DNA of 64,000 nt from Vibrio ichthyoenteri ATCC 700023 (GCF_000222605.1 NZ_AFWF01000149.1:1-64000); one strand, 5' to 3'; counted from the first letter of the stretch, positions 1-8,495 are shown. Program-made: numbers and translations. Notes: generated from the sequence alone by a model not told the origin.

Positions 1-175
1 CAACTTTGGAAACGTGTCTTTCTAAGCTAGAAAGCGTATTGCCTGAATCTGCATTAAAAGTATGTTTAATTAGAGTCAATGCTGCACACGTTTCTTTCCA
101 GCGCTTTTCTGTTTCGCTAGAACCATAGTAGTTGTTAAGAATAGCTGTGAATTCTAAATCATTTTGATTCGACAA
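1..175 (-). CDS. Partial unknown protein, runs off the left edge
   Basis: An open frame on the minus strand enters from the left edge and is open for 58 codons. A TTG start at 173-175 is favoured because GGGAGA (182-187) lies 6 bases upstream; an in-frame ATG at 200-202 has no clear ribosome binding site. The visible part begins LSNQNDLEFTAILNNYYG and is polar, with no signal peptide or membrane segment. I do not recognise the family. The C-terminal part lies outside the window, so no function is proposed. Confidence 0.45.
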   Translation of the reverse strand, partial: MSNQNDLEFTAILNNYYGSSETEKRWKETCAALTLIKHTFNADSGNTLSSLERHVSKV

Positions 176-274
176 TTTTATTCTCCCTTTGTTAAATGTC
201 ATAATCAGAAATGGGGATTCTGTATAAAAAAACAAGGGTAATTAGTTGCTTAGTGTCGCATTACACAATTTATA

Positions 275-481
275 TTAAATGAGCCATCCGGCTGTGGCCA
301 GTGCTGGCGCAATGGTACTGACCACCACGCTTTCAACATAAATCCAATTACATAATGCGCACTGAGCTAGCGCTTCTTTAGGGGTGTAAAACACCAACAC
401 TAATACGCCGCTAGCCATTGATATGCTTGATAATCCTAGTCCGTTGAACTTCTTGGCAATCCTTTCCCAGTGAGCTTTCAT
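275..481 (-). CDS. Possible small membrane protein (68 aa), unrecognised
   Basis: A 68-residue frame starts at the ATG at 479-481 (MKAHWERIAKKFNGLG...); the same frame is open 13 codons further upstream. It has an amphipathic basic N-terminus and two hydrophobic stretches, around SMASGVLVLVFY and VVVSTIAPALATAGWLI, with two cysteines between them. This shape fits a small double-pass membrane protein. The sequence upstream (520-1000) is broken coding sequence, so this may be the last intact piece of a decayed element. No family is recognised. Confidence 0.35.
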   Translation of the reverse strand: MKAHWERIAKKFNGLGLSSISMASGVLVLVFYTPKEALAQCALCNWIYVESVVVSTIAPALATAGWLI

Positions 482-520
482 ACTAGGATTATTGTTGCGG
501 TCTGCATGACAACCCAGCAA

Positions 521-1000
521 TGCAATCTTTGGATTGCTACTTTAGATGTTAAGGACATCATTTCTTTGTGCAACGTTGCTAATGCCTTACGCATCTTGCT
601 TACTTTGTTTGGTAATCATGCCCAACTTATTGTCTTGTTTGTGGTTGAGCGTTTTTAGGAAACGATTAGTCGTTTAATCGTTCGTGTCGATCATTTCCAT
701 TTCAAACATTTTAACGTTGTTTGTTATTCACTTACCTTGAATCCGCGATGCTCAATCTCATCCGTACGTTGTATCGCTATTCACACTGGATGCACTAATC
801 TCAACTTGTTTGGTTAGTCGATCAAAAGAGCTTTCACAAGCATGGTTAGATTACTGTTATCTCACATGATGCTCTATGCGGCTGACCGTTATCGTTGCTG
901 ATGGTAATTCTGCGATATGGTTTGTCGACTTAGTGGTTTTAGTCATTCAATAACGTCAAACGTTAGTTGATTTAAGTTCATCTTGTAATTGAGCTTTTGT
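521..1000 (-). pseudogene. Decayed coding stretch with fragments of small ORFs
   Basis: No continuous gene is present, but minus-strand reading gives protein-like fragments in changing frames. These are CFTKAQLQDELKSTNV near 980, a complete 29-codon ORF at 857-946 (MTKTTKSTNHIAELPSATIT...), ESSFDRLTKQVEISASS near 800, and DEIEHRGFKVSE near 750. They look like one or more small genes broken by frameshifts and stops. No transposase, integrase or phage gene is visible. This is a weak call based only on residue composition. The rest, 1001-1272, holds nothing I can identify. Confidence 0.25.
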
Positions 1001-1272
1001 AAAACAATCAGAGTTATTATTCCTTTTGTTCTAGGTTGATAAAAGAATTACGTTGTCACGTTTGGTTGTTTTTGCTATTAGAATCAAAATAGATAATGGC
1101 AGATGTATTTAAGAGAAAGCACTACTATCGCGATGTTCAATAGGCAGGGAGTTTGGAAGAGTTAAAATGAAGTTAATTACGCACCATATTTAACATAAAA
1201 TTAAGCGCAATGGATTTTAATGGTGCGTCACTTGATTGATTTGTCGTGAAAAACGCCAGTATTGAGTCGAAA

Positions 1273-1581
1273 TCAGGCTTTTTTGTTCCCTTTTGGTGCA
1301 AAGCCTTGATGAGGAAATACATTGCGAATTCTTTGTTGTACTTTTTTCGGTACTGATTTAGAAAACGTTAATTTGTGGCCTGAGCGTTGACGGTAAACTT
1401 TCAGTTCGCCATCAAATGGCAGCTTTTCCGCTATTTCTACTACATTATGATGAAACTTAGCGGGAAAATGACCTTTGGATTTCTCTATATGCCCCGATTT
1501 AAACGTGACTTTAAGTATTGGTCGATCAAATGCGACTAGCCAAAAAATGATAATAGCAGCAAGAATAACGACGTATACCAT
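1273..1581 (-). CDS. DUF3634-like small membrane protein
   Basis: This 102-residue protein has one N-terminal transmembrane segment (about residues 2-18, MVYVVILAAIIIFWLVAF) followed by a basic soluble domain. It resembles the Vibrio family annotated as DUF3634, whose function is unknown to me. It follows matP on the same strand with a 13-base gap, so the two may be co-transcribed. The segment is probably an uncleaved anchor, since no cleavage site is evident and the protein would otherwise be very short. Family assignment is from memory of similar proteins next to matP in Vibrio. Confidence 0.75.
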   Translation of the reverse strand: MVYVVILAAIIIFWLVAFDRPILKVTFKSGHIEKSKGHFPAKFHHNVVEIAEKLPFDGELKVYRQRSGHKLTFSKSVPKKVQQRIRNVFPHQGFAPKGNKKA

Positions 1582-1594
1582 TGGCTACACTCCT

Positions 1595-2044
1595 CTAATC
1601 TGACAGTAATTTACTTAGATCTTGTTTCAAACTTGAAACTGTTTGTGACGCTTTTTCGCTGCGCGATGCTTCAGACAGAAGGTATTCAATAGCATCTGAT
1701 AATGTACAACCTAGTTCGCCAGCTCGATAAGATAACTTTTCCCACACACGATAATCTAAATCAATCGATTTTTTCTTAGTGTGGATCTGTTCTGCATTGA
1801 AGTGACGTTTTCTCTTCGCGCGAATGGCTTGTTTTAGCTTATTGTCGAGATCAACAGCCATGTTCTCTTCAATCCACTCGAGCACTTTTGTCGGTTCGTG
1901 TTCAAGTTGACGTAACTCTTCGACAGCGTGTTTATCTTCACTACTATCTATGTGGCGAGTGATCTTGTCCCCATCCTTCCATTTTTTGATGAGGTACTTC
2001 CATTTCCAGCCACATTCTAAGTTTTCAAGTTGTTGATATTTCAT
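1595..2044 (-). CDS. matP: Macrodomain Ter protein MatP
   Basis: MatP binds matS sites in the terminus macrodomain, condenses it, and delays segregation of sister termini until division through the divisome (ZapB in E. coli). The 149-residue product matches the family in length and sequence, starting MKYQQLENLECGWKWKYLIK. It has a helical N-terminal DNA-contact domain, then a ribbon-helix-helix (around SIDLDYRVWEKLSYRAGELG, residues about 93-112) and a coiled-coil tail. The start ATG at 2042-2044 is the obvious family start. It is divergent from the Lon homologue and next to fabA, as in E. coli. A 12/13 matS match sits in its leader, and four perfect matS sites lie elsewhere in the window, so ligand and receptor occur together. 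Confidence 0.96.
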   Translation of the reverse strand: MKYQQLENLECGWKWKYLIKKWKDGDKITRHIDSSEDKHAVEELRQLEHEPTKVLEWIEENMAVDLDNKLKQAIRAKRKRHFNAEQIHTKKKSIDLDYRVWEKLSYRAGELGCTLSDAIEYLLSEASRSEKASQTVSSLKQDLSKLLSD

Positions 2045-2069
2045 TTTTAATCATCCAATCACGCTATGG

Positions 2070-2082
2070 GTGACAGCGTAAC
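2070..2082. promoter_or_regulatory. matS-like site in the matP leader
   Basis: GTGACAGCGTAAC matches the consensus GTGACRNYGTCAC at 12 of 13 positions (A for C at position 11). It overlaps the 11-bp inverted repeat 2061-2071/2081-2091 (ACGCTATGGGT and its complement). It lies 26 bases upstream of the matP start codon, where bound MatP could affect its own expression. Confidence 0.55.
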
Positions 2083-2220
2083 CCATAGCGTTAAGAGACT
2101 CAATCCCGAAGTGTATAAATATCGACTCAGATCTTGTAATGCGTAAGCTCAATAATATGAGTAATCGCTATAACCTAAACGCCTTTTTCTATATACTTTG
2201 TTTCCTTTCCAAGTAACTGA

Positions 2221-3873
2221 ATGTACCGAATGATCCAAGAAAATTGGCAAGCCGTCACGCCACAGTATAGTGAATATAACGTCTTCATCGAGAACATGGC
2301 TTCTCTACCTCTCATTAGCCTTGGTCAAGTGCAGCCTCGACTGTCACAAACCATAGCAACGTTCACTCGGTTACCTGGTTTAAATCGATTATTGGTTCTC
2401 AACGTTCCAGATAACTCTTTCTATCGCGAACAAATCCAAAAAATTGTATTAACTAAAACGAATAAAACCGTTTTGGTAACCGAATCACTTGATTGTAAAG
2501 CGTTGTTTGGGTCCTACACTGCCGATCATGACGGTAAGATTATTGTTCACAAGCAAGGCTTACTTGAAAAGGCCGCTGATGGCTTTTTGATTTTGCCAAT
2601 CAATGCGCTGTTAGCCAATCCAGCAAGCTGGCCCGCTTTGAGAGCTGCTTTGCTCGCAAATAATGCGCAGGCGATTAACTCAAACCCAACCAAGCCGGCT
2701 ATTAATGAGCCAAGCTACCAAACCAATTGCAAAATTATTCTTACCGGTGATCGAGCACAAATCGCCGATTTCGAATACTTAGAGCCTGAGCTTTATTCCG
2801 GTTTAGCTCTTTATAGTGAACTTGAACTCGAGATTGGCCTCAGTACTGAAACCATCGAATCTTATTTGGGCCATCTAAATTGGATTGCTGATCAATTTAA
2901 CTTCCCTACGCTCACTTCCGATGCCATCCATCGTTTAATGACTGCAGGCGCCCGCTTTACAGAAGATCAACGATACATGCCACTTGATATCATGTGGTAC
3001 CTCGCTCTTTTCCATGAAGCAAGCCTAGACACGACAACTGAACAACTTGACGAATCCGATATCGATCGCGCATTTGAATCCAAATACTATCGTGAAGCTT
3101 ATCTACCAGAACGTGCTCGTTCTGACATTCTCGATGGCCAAGTCATTATTGAGACACAAGGTGAATGTGTTGGCCAGGTTAACGGTCTCACAGTAATTGA
3201 TATTCCAGGTCACCCGCTATCGTATGGTGAGCCTGCGCGTATTTCTTGTGTGATTCACTTTGGTGATGGTGATATTTCTGACGTAGAGCGCAAAGCAGAA
3301 CTTGGCGGTAATCTTCATGCGAAAGGCATGATGATTATGCAAGCTTTCGTTGCCAGTGCGTTGAAACTTGAAGAACCCCTGCCTTACTCAGCGTCAGTGG
3401 TGTTTGAGCAATCTTATTGTGAAGTTGATGGTGACAGTGCAACGCTTGCTGAATTGTGTTCATTTGTGAGTGCGTTATCGGAGTATCCAATCAATCAACA
3501 GATTGCCGTCACCGGCGCAGTCGATCAGTTTGGTAAAGTGCAAGCGGTTGGCGGCTTAAATGAGAAGATTGAAGGTTTCTACCATGTCTGTAAACACCAA
3601 GGTTTTACGGGTAACCAAGGGGTTATTTTACCTAAAACTAATTTAAAACACCTAGCGCTTCACAAAGATGTAGTCGATAGCATTAAGAATAATGAATTTC
3701 ATATATGGTCGGTTGAAACCGTTGACCAAGCTATTCCAATCATTATGGGTAAACCATTCCGCGGTGACGATGAAGAAAGTGTCATCAGCATGATTGCGCA
3801 ACGTATTGAAAACTTTGAAAGAGATGTTCACCCTATTTCGCTATTAGAACGTGTAAAGAACTGGTTTGCTTAG
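2221..3873 (+). CDS. ycbZ: Lon-family protease homologue (YcbZ type)
   Basis: The 550-residue protein carries a C-terminal Lon proteolytic domain with the Ser-Lys dyad: Ser406 in EVDGDSATLAEL and Lys449 in GGLNEKIEGF. Their 43-residue spacing is that of true Lon. An AAA-type helical domain precedes it, but no Walker A P-loop is visible, as in E. coli YcbZ, so ATP-driven unfolding is doubtful. It is cytoplasmic, with no signal peptide or membrane segment. The position between matP (divergent) and fabA matches E. coli. The start ATG at 2221 has only a weak AAGTAA upstream; an ATG at 2230 is an alternative. Substrate unknown. It ends 70 bases before fabA. Confidence 0.9.
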   Translation: MYRMIQENWQAVTPQYSEYNVFIENMASLPLISLGQVQPRLSQTIATFTRLPGLNRLLVLNVPDNSFYREQIQKIVLTKTNKTVLVTESLDCKALFGSYTADHDGKIIVHKQGLLEKAADGFLILPINALLANPASWPALRAALLANNAQAINSNPTKPAINEPSYQTNCKIILTGDRAQIADFEYLEPELYSGLALYSELELEIGLSTETIESYLGHLNWIADQFNFPTLTSDAIHRLMTAGARFTEDQRYMPLDIMWYLALFHEASLDTTTEQLDESDIDRAFESKYYREAYLPERARSDILDGQVIIETQGECVGQVNGLTVIDIPGHPLSYGEPARISCVIHFGDGDISDVERKAELGGNLHAKGMMIMQAFVASALKLEEPLPYSASVVFEQSYCEVDGDSATLAELCSFVSALSEYPINQQIAVTGAVDQFGKVQAVGGLNEKIEGFYHVCKHQGFTGNQGVILPKTNLKHLALHKDVVDSIKNNEFHIWSVETVDQAIPIIMGKPFRGDDEESVISMIAQRIENFERDVHPISLLERVKNWFA

Positions 3874-3874
3874 T

Positions 3875-3890
3875 ACTGATCGGACTTGTT
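3875..3890 (+). promoter_or_regulatory. FadR-like operator of fabA
   Basis: ACTGATCGGACTTGTT closely resembles the FadR activator site upstream of E. coli fabA. It lies 53 bases upstream of the fabA ATG. Acyl-CoA-responsive FadR would activate fabA here. The call rests on recalled site sequence. Confidence 0.65.
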
Positions 3891-3891
3891 T

Positions 3892-3908
3892 GGCGTACAC
3901 GTGTTCTC
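3892..3908 (+). promoter_or_regulatory. FabR-like operator of fabA
   Basis: GGCGTACACGTGTTCTC directly follows the FadR-like site and resembles the partly palindromic FabR repressor site (core GTACACGTGT) of enteric fabA. The side-by-side FadR/FabR arrangement is the same as I recall for E. coli. Confidence 0.6.
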
Positions 3909-3943
3909 TAATATGCAGATATCAAAAATTGGAGTAATTGATA

Positions 3944-4462
3944 ATGCAAAACAAACGTGAATCGTACAATCGCGAAGATCTTCTAGCGTCTAGTCAAGGA
4001 ACGCTATTTGGTGAAGGCTATCCACAACTACCAGCACCAAATATGCTGATGATGGATCGCATCGCAAAGATGTCTGAGACCGAAGGTGATTTTGGTAAAG
4101 GCTTGATCTTAGCAGAGCTCGATATCACTCCAGATTTGTGGTTCTTTGATTGCCACTTCCCGGGTGACCCAGTAATGCCGGGTTGTCTTGGTTTGGATGC
4201 GATGTGGCAACTTGTTGGTTTTTACCTTGGTTGGGTTGGCGGCAAAGGAAAAGGTCGGGCACTGGGTGTAGGCGAAGTGAAATTTACTGGCCAAATATTA
4301 CCAACAGCGAAGAAAGTAACTTATGAGATCCATATGAAGCGCGTTGTTAACCGTCGTCTGGTAATGGGCCTTGCTGATGGTCGTGTACTGGTAGATGGTA
4401 AAGAAATCTACGTTGCTAAAGATTTAAAAGTCGGTCTTTTCCAAGATACGTCTGCATTCTAG
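3944..4462 (+). CDS. fabA: 3-hydroxydecanoyl-ACP dehydratase/isomerase FabA
   Basis: FabA dehydrates 3-hydroxydecanoyl-ACP and isomerises trans-2- to cis-3-decenoyl-ACP, the branch point of anaerobic-type unsaturated fatty-acid synthesis. The 172-residue product has the same length as the E. coli enzyme and the hotdog fold helix [18 protein letters not shown]. Catalytic His71 ([10 protein letters not shown]) and Asp85 (GCLGLDAM) are present. The ATG at 3944 is chosen over the TTG at 3938 because it gives the family start and has GGAG at 3931-3934. FadR- and FabR-like sites lie just upstream, and a terminator follows. Confidence 0.98.
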   Translation: MQNKRESYNREDLLASSQGTLFGEGYPQLPAPNMLMMDRIAKMSETEGDFGKGLILAELDITPDLWFFDCHFPGDPVMPGCLGLDAMWQLVGFYLGWVGGKGKGRALGVGEVKFTGQILPTAKKVTYEIHMKRVVNRRLVMGLADGRVLVDGKEIYVAKDLKVGLFQDTSAF

Positions 4463-4473
4463 CGATGTTATTG

Positions 4474-4499
4474 AAACGGCTCTATTGAGTCGTTTTTTT
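4474..4499 (+). terminator. Terminator of fabA
   Basis: The stem AAACGGCTC/GAGTCGTTT with a TATT loop ends in a run of seven T. It lies 11 bases after the fabA stop. Confidence 0.8.
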
Positions 4500-4540
4500 G
4501 TTGTCGAAAAATTTAGTTATAGTGCATTAGGTGTGATGTA

Positions 4541-4562
4541 TAAAGCCCCTTTCGGGGCTTAG
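4541..4562 (-). terminator. Hairpin downstream of rmf
   Basis: The stem AAGCCCC/GGGGCTT (4543-4560) has a TTTC loop. The minus-strand U tract is poor, so it may mainly stabilise the rmf mRNA 3' end. Confidence 0.5.
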
Positions 4563-4591
4563 TTCCTTATTCTGTATGTAGAAGAGAGAGT

Positions 4592-4765
4592 CTATTTATA
4601 TAAGCCAGACATTTTGTCGTCTCTGGCGTCACGCCAACCACCAAGCCAATAAGAGCGAGCATCCATCTGCTGATACGGACAGTTTTCCGTAGAACGGCCA
4701 TTTAGGCCAGCTTTGTATCCTTGAGATTGCGCTCGTTCTAGGCGGTCACGCTTTTGTCTCTTCAT
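4592..4765 (-). CDS. rmf: Ribosome modulation factor RMF
   Basis: RMF binds stationary-phase ribosomes and dimerises them into inactive 100S particles. The 57-residue product starts MKRQKRDRLERAQSQGYKAG and ends with the conserved RSYWLGGWRDAR region, closely matching E. coli RMF (55 aa). The ATG at 4763-4765 has GAGGA (4772-4776) upstream, so the longer frame reaching 4825 is rejected. It is next to fabA, as in E. coli. Stringent and growth-rate control is known for E. coli rmf, but I see no specific site here. Confidence 0.95.
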   Translation of the reverse strand: MKRQKRDRLERAQSQGYKAGLNGRSTENCPYQQMDARSYWLGGWRDARDDKMSGLYK

Positions 4766-4879
4766 AGTGTCGTCCTCATACAATTTCGGTGTGTCTAACG
4801 TACTACTACTAACTTTGTGTGGCATTTCGGTTACGCCACTATTAAAGAATCGATCAAAAAGCTGGCTTTCTCAAGGTAT

Positions 4880-4914
4880 AAAAAAAGCACAGGTCCAAAT
4901 ATGTGAACCTGTGC
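4880..4914 (-). terminator. Terminator of the rlmL-uup-DUF3466 operon
   Basis: An inverted repeat at 4887-4914 (GCACAGGT...ACCTGTGC) is followed on the minus strand by seven U. It lies 20 bases after the DUF3466 stop. Confidence 0.85.
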
Positions 4915-4933
4915 CCCTCATTTACAATTTTAT

Positions 4934-6571
4934 CTACGCTTTTCTGCGAAAACCTAACAGAGTTAACAGACCAAGAGCAAGCCAACCTAGTGAAGCGCCC
5001 TGACGTTCAACAGAGCCAGATTCACTGTTTGAACGATAGTCGCGAGTGGTGATTGAACGTTGAGATTCATTCGCAATCGGGATCATTTTTACCGCAACCA
5101 CAGTCTCAACACCAATATCACCACCTTTACAAAGAGAGTCGATTTCAGTTGTATCATAGCCCCCTTCACATTTCAGTGCTGTGGCTGAAATGATGCCGGC
5201 ATCGTTAATATCACTTGCATCAATGATACGAAATTCATTATTTGCGTTGATACCGTTAGTTAAGTCGTCAAGCAGCCATGAGCGGTTTTGGAAGATTTGA
5301 GAACGGCGTGACTCGGTTCCGTCCACATTTAGTGGGTAGATAAAACCTCGCTTCGGCCTTGGCGTTCCGTCGATTTCACGACCTCTGGTCATATCGACAC
5401 TACCGACAACTTCATTGAAATTATTTATTGCACCAATCGTACCACCCGCGTCATTAGCAAATACACCGTCTGAAAAGTAAGTCGCTGATGGGCTTGCGAC
5501 ATTACTGACATAAAATAGTCGATTGGCCGCTGAACCATTGGCAGGATTTGACTTGGAAAGCTTAGCGCTACCGACGGCTATTTTATTTTTATTGATAGAC
5601 GACACAACAGAGTTGGTGAAGATATAATCAGAGCCACCGTTAGCACCTGAAACTTGAGTGCTCGATAACCCAGCTAAGTTCGCTGTATCCCCCTTGAAAA
5701 CTGTCGCATCCATACGCTGATCTGAATAGGTGTTATAACCAACCCCATAAAACTCAGTGCCATTGATATAAAAGTCACGAATACTTGCCTGGCTTAACCG
5801 ATTGTCGGATATATCATCCCCGCCATTGGCAAAATTTAGCTCATAAGCAGATGAGCCATGCCAAATAACAGCTTTAGAATAAAACCAAGTACCTTCATCG
5901 TTTCCTTTTTCTCTAGAAACGCTTCCTACTGTATAAGCACCATCCGTTTTCCATGCATGAGTCGCAACAATCGCAGGACTAGCCCCCAAACCAGTTAATA
6001 TTACGCTCGAAAATGCTTGATTACGTAAAGTACCAACACGTTTATTACCAACCGGCTCGCCAGTAGGCGCTATGCTATTAATAACTGCATTTGTGTCCGA
6101 AACCCACGGACTTCCTTCAACGAAAGCTCGAGAATTTGGTACACTACCATCATCCTTGGCATAGCCCGCATACTGTTTTTGTGCCCAAGTATCACAAATA
6201 GCGTAGCCAAGTTGGCCATCACAGTAATTTTCAAATTCTGTTTGATCATAAGGAGAATAATCAAAACCATTGTCCATCGCGAAAGGGACTTCTTCACGGT
6301 AACTAAGGCCTGCTGGCCAATTGCGCGTTTCAGCAGAAATTTTAGAATCCGGACAAGAATAAGTATTATCGAAACAACCAAGTGGGTTACCACCAGGAAC
6401 CGTTACAGATTCAACGGAAGTACCATGATACTCGGTTTTATACCCACCCAATCCATAAGCGTCTGTTACTGATTCGTTAATCTCAACGACGTTATACAAA
6501 GCTGCTTGTGCGCCAAAAGATGCCGCGATGGTCGCGGCAATGGCTGAAATTTTAAATACGTTACTTCTCAT
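4934..6571 (-). CDS. DUF3466 exported protein with GlyGly-CTERM-like tail
   Basis: The 545-residue protein starts MRSNVFKISAIAATIAASFG, a typical signal peptide ending near AQA|ALYNV. It ends with a short Gly/Ala motif, a hydrophobic stretch and basic residues (GASLGWLALGLLTLLGFRRK). That tail is the architecture of the GlyGly-CTERM sorting signal, known to be processed by rhombosortase. The body is rich in Asn, Gly and aromatic residues and resembles the Vibrio/Shewanella DUF3466 family; its function is unknown to me. The ATG at 6569-6571 lies 7 bases after the uup stop and gives a clean signal peptide; the longer frame to 6634 would overlap uup. It is the last gene of the rlmL-glutaredoxin-uup operon. 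Confidence 0.8.
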   Translation of the reverse strand: MRSNVFKISAIAATIAASFGAQAALYNVVEINESVTDAYGLGGYKTEYHGTSVESVTVPGGNPLGCFDNTYSCPDSKISAETRNWPAGLSYREEVPFAMDNGFDYSPYDQTEFENYCDGQLGYAICDTWAQKQYAGYAKDDGSVPNSRAFVEGSPWVSDTNAVINSIAPTGEPVGNKRVGTLRNQAFSSVILTGLGASPAIVATHAWKTDGAYTVGSVSREKGNDEGTWFYSKAVIWHGSSAYELNFANGGDDISDNRLSQASIRDFYINGTEFYGVGYNTYSDQRMDATVFKGDTANLAGLSSTQVSGANGGSDYIFTNSVVSSINKNKIAVGSAKLSKSNPANGSAANRLFYVSNVASPSATYFSDGVFANDAGGTIGAINNFNEVVGSVDMTRGREIDGTPRPKRGFIYPLNVDGTESRRSQIFQNRSWLLDDLTNGINANNEFRIIDASDINDAGIISATALKCEGGYDTTEIDSLCKGGDIGVETVVAVKMIPIANESQRSITTRDYRSNSESGSVERQGASLGWLALGLLTLLGFRRKA

Positions 6572-6578
6572 GTAAATC

Positions 6579-8495
6579 TTAACTTTCCTGTTGCATTGCT
6601 TCGAGCTCTTCCCATCGTTCGAAAGCAACTTCAAGCTCCTGCTCTAATGCAGCGAGCTTATCTAATACTGTTTGAGTTTGCTCAACGGGCTGCGAGAAAA
6701 AGTCACTGCTGTTCACCGTCTGTTGCATCTGCTCAATCTCTTCTTCCAACTGCTCAAGCGTTGCTGGCAGAGTTTCAAGTTCGCGCTGTAGTTTATAGGA
6801 TAACTTCTTCGGCTTAGCCGTTACAGGTGCGGATTTGAGACTTGCCTCAACTACCGGCTTTGCTTTTGCTGGTTTTTCAGGCGTTCGTGATTTCAAAACT
6901 TGTGAACGTTGTTGCTGCGCATCATGGTAGCCGCCGACAAATTCTTCAATTTTACCTTCGCCTTCAAAAATCCAACTGGTCATTACTGTATTGTCGACGA
7001 ACTGACGATCGTGACTCACTAACAATAAAGTCCCCTGATAGTTGGCAAGTAAATCTTCTAAAAGTTCCAATGTTTCGATATCTAAATCGTTGGTTGGCTC
7101 ATCAAGAATCAGCAAGTTGTTCGGCTTTAGGAAGATACGAGCCAATAATAAGCGGTTTTTCTCACCACCTGACAAGGCTTTAACGGGTGTACGAGCACGA
7201 TGCGGTGCAAATAGGAAATCTTGTAAATAGCTAAGAGCATGACGAGGCTTGCCGTTTACCATCACCTCTTGTTTGCCGTCAGCAAGGTTATCAATCACCG
7301 ATTTTTCAGGGTCAAGAATTTCACGATATTGGTCAAAGTATGCCACTTCCAGCTTAGTACCGCAGTGTAGACGACCTGAATCTGCTTCAAGATTACCCAG
7401 TAGTAACTTCAATAGTGTACTTTTGCCACAGCCGTTTGCGCCAATAAGGGCAATACGGTCGCCACGCATAATATTGAAAGAGAAATCCGAAACGATCTGC
7501 TTACCTTCAATGGCGTAATGCAAGTTTTCCGCTTCGAAAACGATCTTGCCTGAACGGCTTGCATCATCAATTTGAATAATAGCTTTGCCCTGCACTTCAC
7601 GTCGGTTTGAACGCTCTTCACGTAGTGCTTTCAGTGCGCGGACGCGGCCTTCGTTACGAGTACGACGGGCTTTGATACCTTGGCGAATCCACACTTCTTC
7701 TTGAGCAAGCTTCTTATCAAACTCGGCGTTTTGCATCTCTTGCACGCGCAACATCTCTTCTTTATCGACTAGATATTGATCGTAGTTACCTGGAAATGAT
7801 GCCAGTTGACCACGGTCAAGATCGATAATACGTGTCGCCATCGATTTGATAAACGCGCGGTCGTGAGAAATAAAGATAATCGAACCACGGAAGTCTTTAA
7901 GGAAGTTTTCCAACCATTCAATTGTCGTTACATCCAAGTGGTTGGTTGGTTCGTCGAGAAGTAATACATCAGGGTCACGAACCAGCGCACGCGCTAGCGC
8001 CGCTTTGCGCTGCCAACCGCCGGATAAATCCGTTAGTTTGGTGTGAGCATCAAGCTTCAAGGACTCAAGTACGTTGTTGATACGATCTTCAAAACGCCAC
8101 GCGTTTAAGTGATCAAGTTTCTCTTGAACACGAGACAGTTTATTAATGTTCTTTTCGCTTGGATCAACGGCGATCAAATCCAAAATATCATGGTATTGTT
8201 TTAAGAACTCACCCACTTCAGCCAAGCCACCAGAGACGTAATCGAATACTGTGCCTTCTTCGTTACGCGGTGGATCTTGTTCCAAGCGTGAAACAACCAC
8301 ATCTTGGGTAATGGTTAGTTTGCCATCATCCATCAATACATCGCCCGCAATCACCTTCATCAGAGTTGATTTACCAGCACCGTTTCGACCCACAAGACAG
8401 ACGCGTTCGTTTTCTTGTAGAGCAAAATCTGCTTTATCGAGCAATGGGTGGTCGCCAAATGCTAGCGAGCCATTATTTATTGTAAGTAATGCCAT
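6579..8495 (-). CDS. uup: ABC-F family ATPase Uup
   Basis: The soluble duplicated ABC ATPase has 638 residues, the usual Uup length. The first domain has Walker A GRNGAGKST, signature LSGGWQRK and Walker B LLLDEPTNHLD. The second has GANGCGKST, LSGGEKNR and LILDEPTNDLD. A C-terminal coiled coil (about 560-638) fits the Uup DNA/RNA-binding extension. No membrane segments occur, as expected for ABC-F proteins, which act on ribosomes. Uup is linked to precise transposon excision and ribosome rescue or assembly in E. coli. Its start overlaps the glutaredoxin gene by 23 bases. Placement after rlmL matches E. coli, except that pqiABC are absent here. Confidence 0.96.
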   Translation of the reverse strand: MALLTINNGSLAFGDHPLLDKADFALQENERVCLVGRNGAGKSTLMKVIAGDVLMDDGKLTITQDVVVSRLEQDPPRNEEGTVFDYVSGGLAEVGEFLKQYHDILDLIAVDPSEKNINKLSRVQEKLDHLNAWRFEDRINNVLESLKLDAHTKLTDLSGGWQRKAALARALVRDPDVLLLDEPTNHLDVTTIEWLENFLKDFRGSIIFISHDRAFIKSMATRIIDLDRGQLASFPGNYDQYLVDKEEMLRVQEMQNAEFDKKLAQEEVWIRQGIKARRTRNEGRVRALKALREERSNRREVQGKAIIQIDDASRSGKIVFEAENLHYAIEGKQIVSDFSFNIMRGDRIALIGANGCGKSTLLKLLLGNLEADSGRLHCGTKLEVAYFDQYREILDPEKSVIDNLADGKQEVMVNGKPRHALSYLQDFLFAPHRARTPVKALSGGEKNRLLLARIFLKPNNLLILDEPTNDLDIETLELLEDLLANYQGTLLLVSHDRQFVDNTVMTSWIFEGEGKIEEFVGGYHDAQQQRSQVLKSRTPEKPAKAKPVVEASLKSAPVTAKPKKLSYKLQRELETLPATLEQLEEEIEQMQQTVNSSDFFSQPVEQTQTVLDKLAALEQELEVAFERWEELEAMQQES

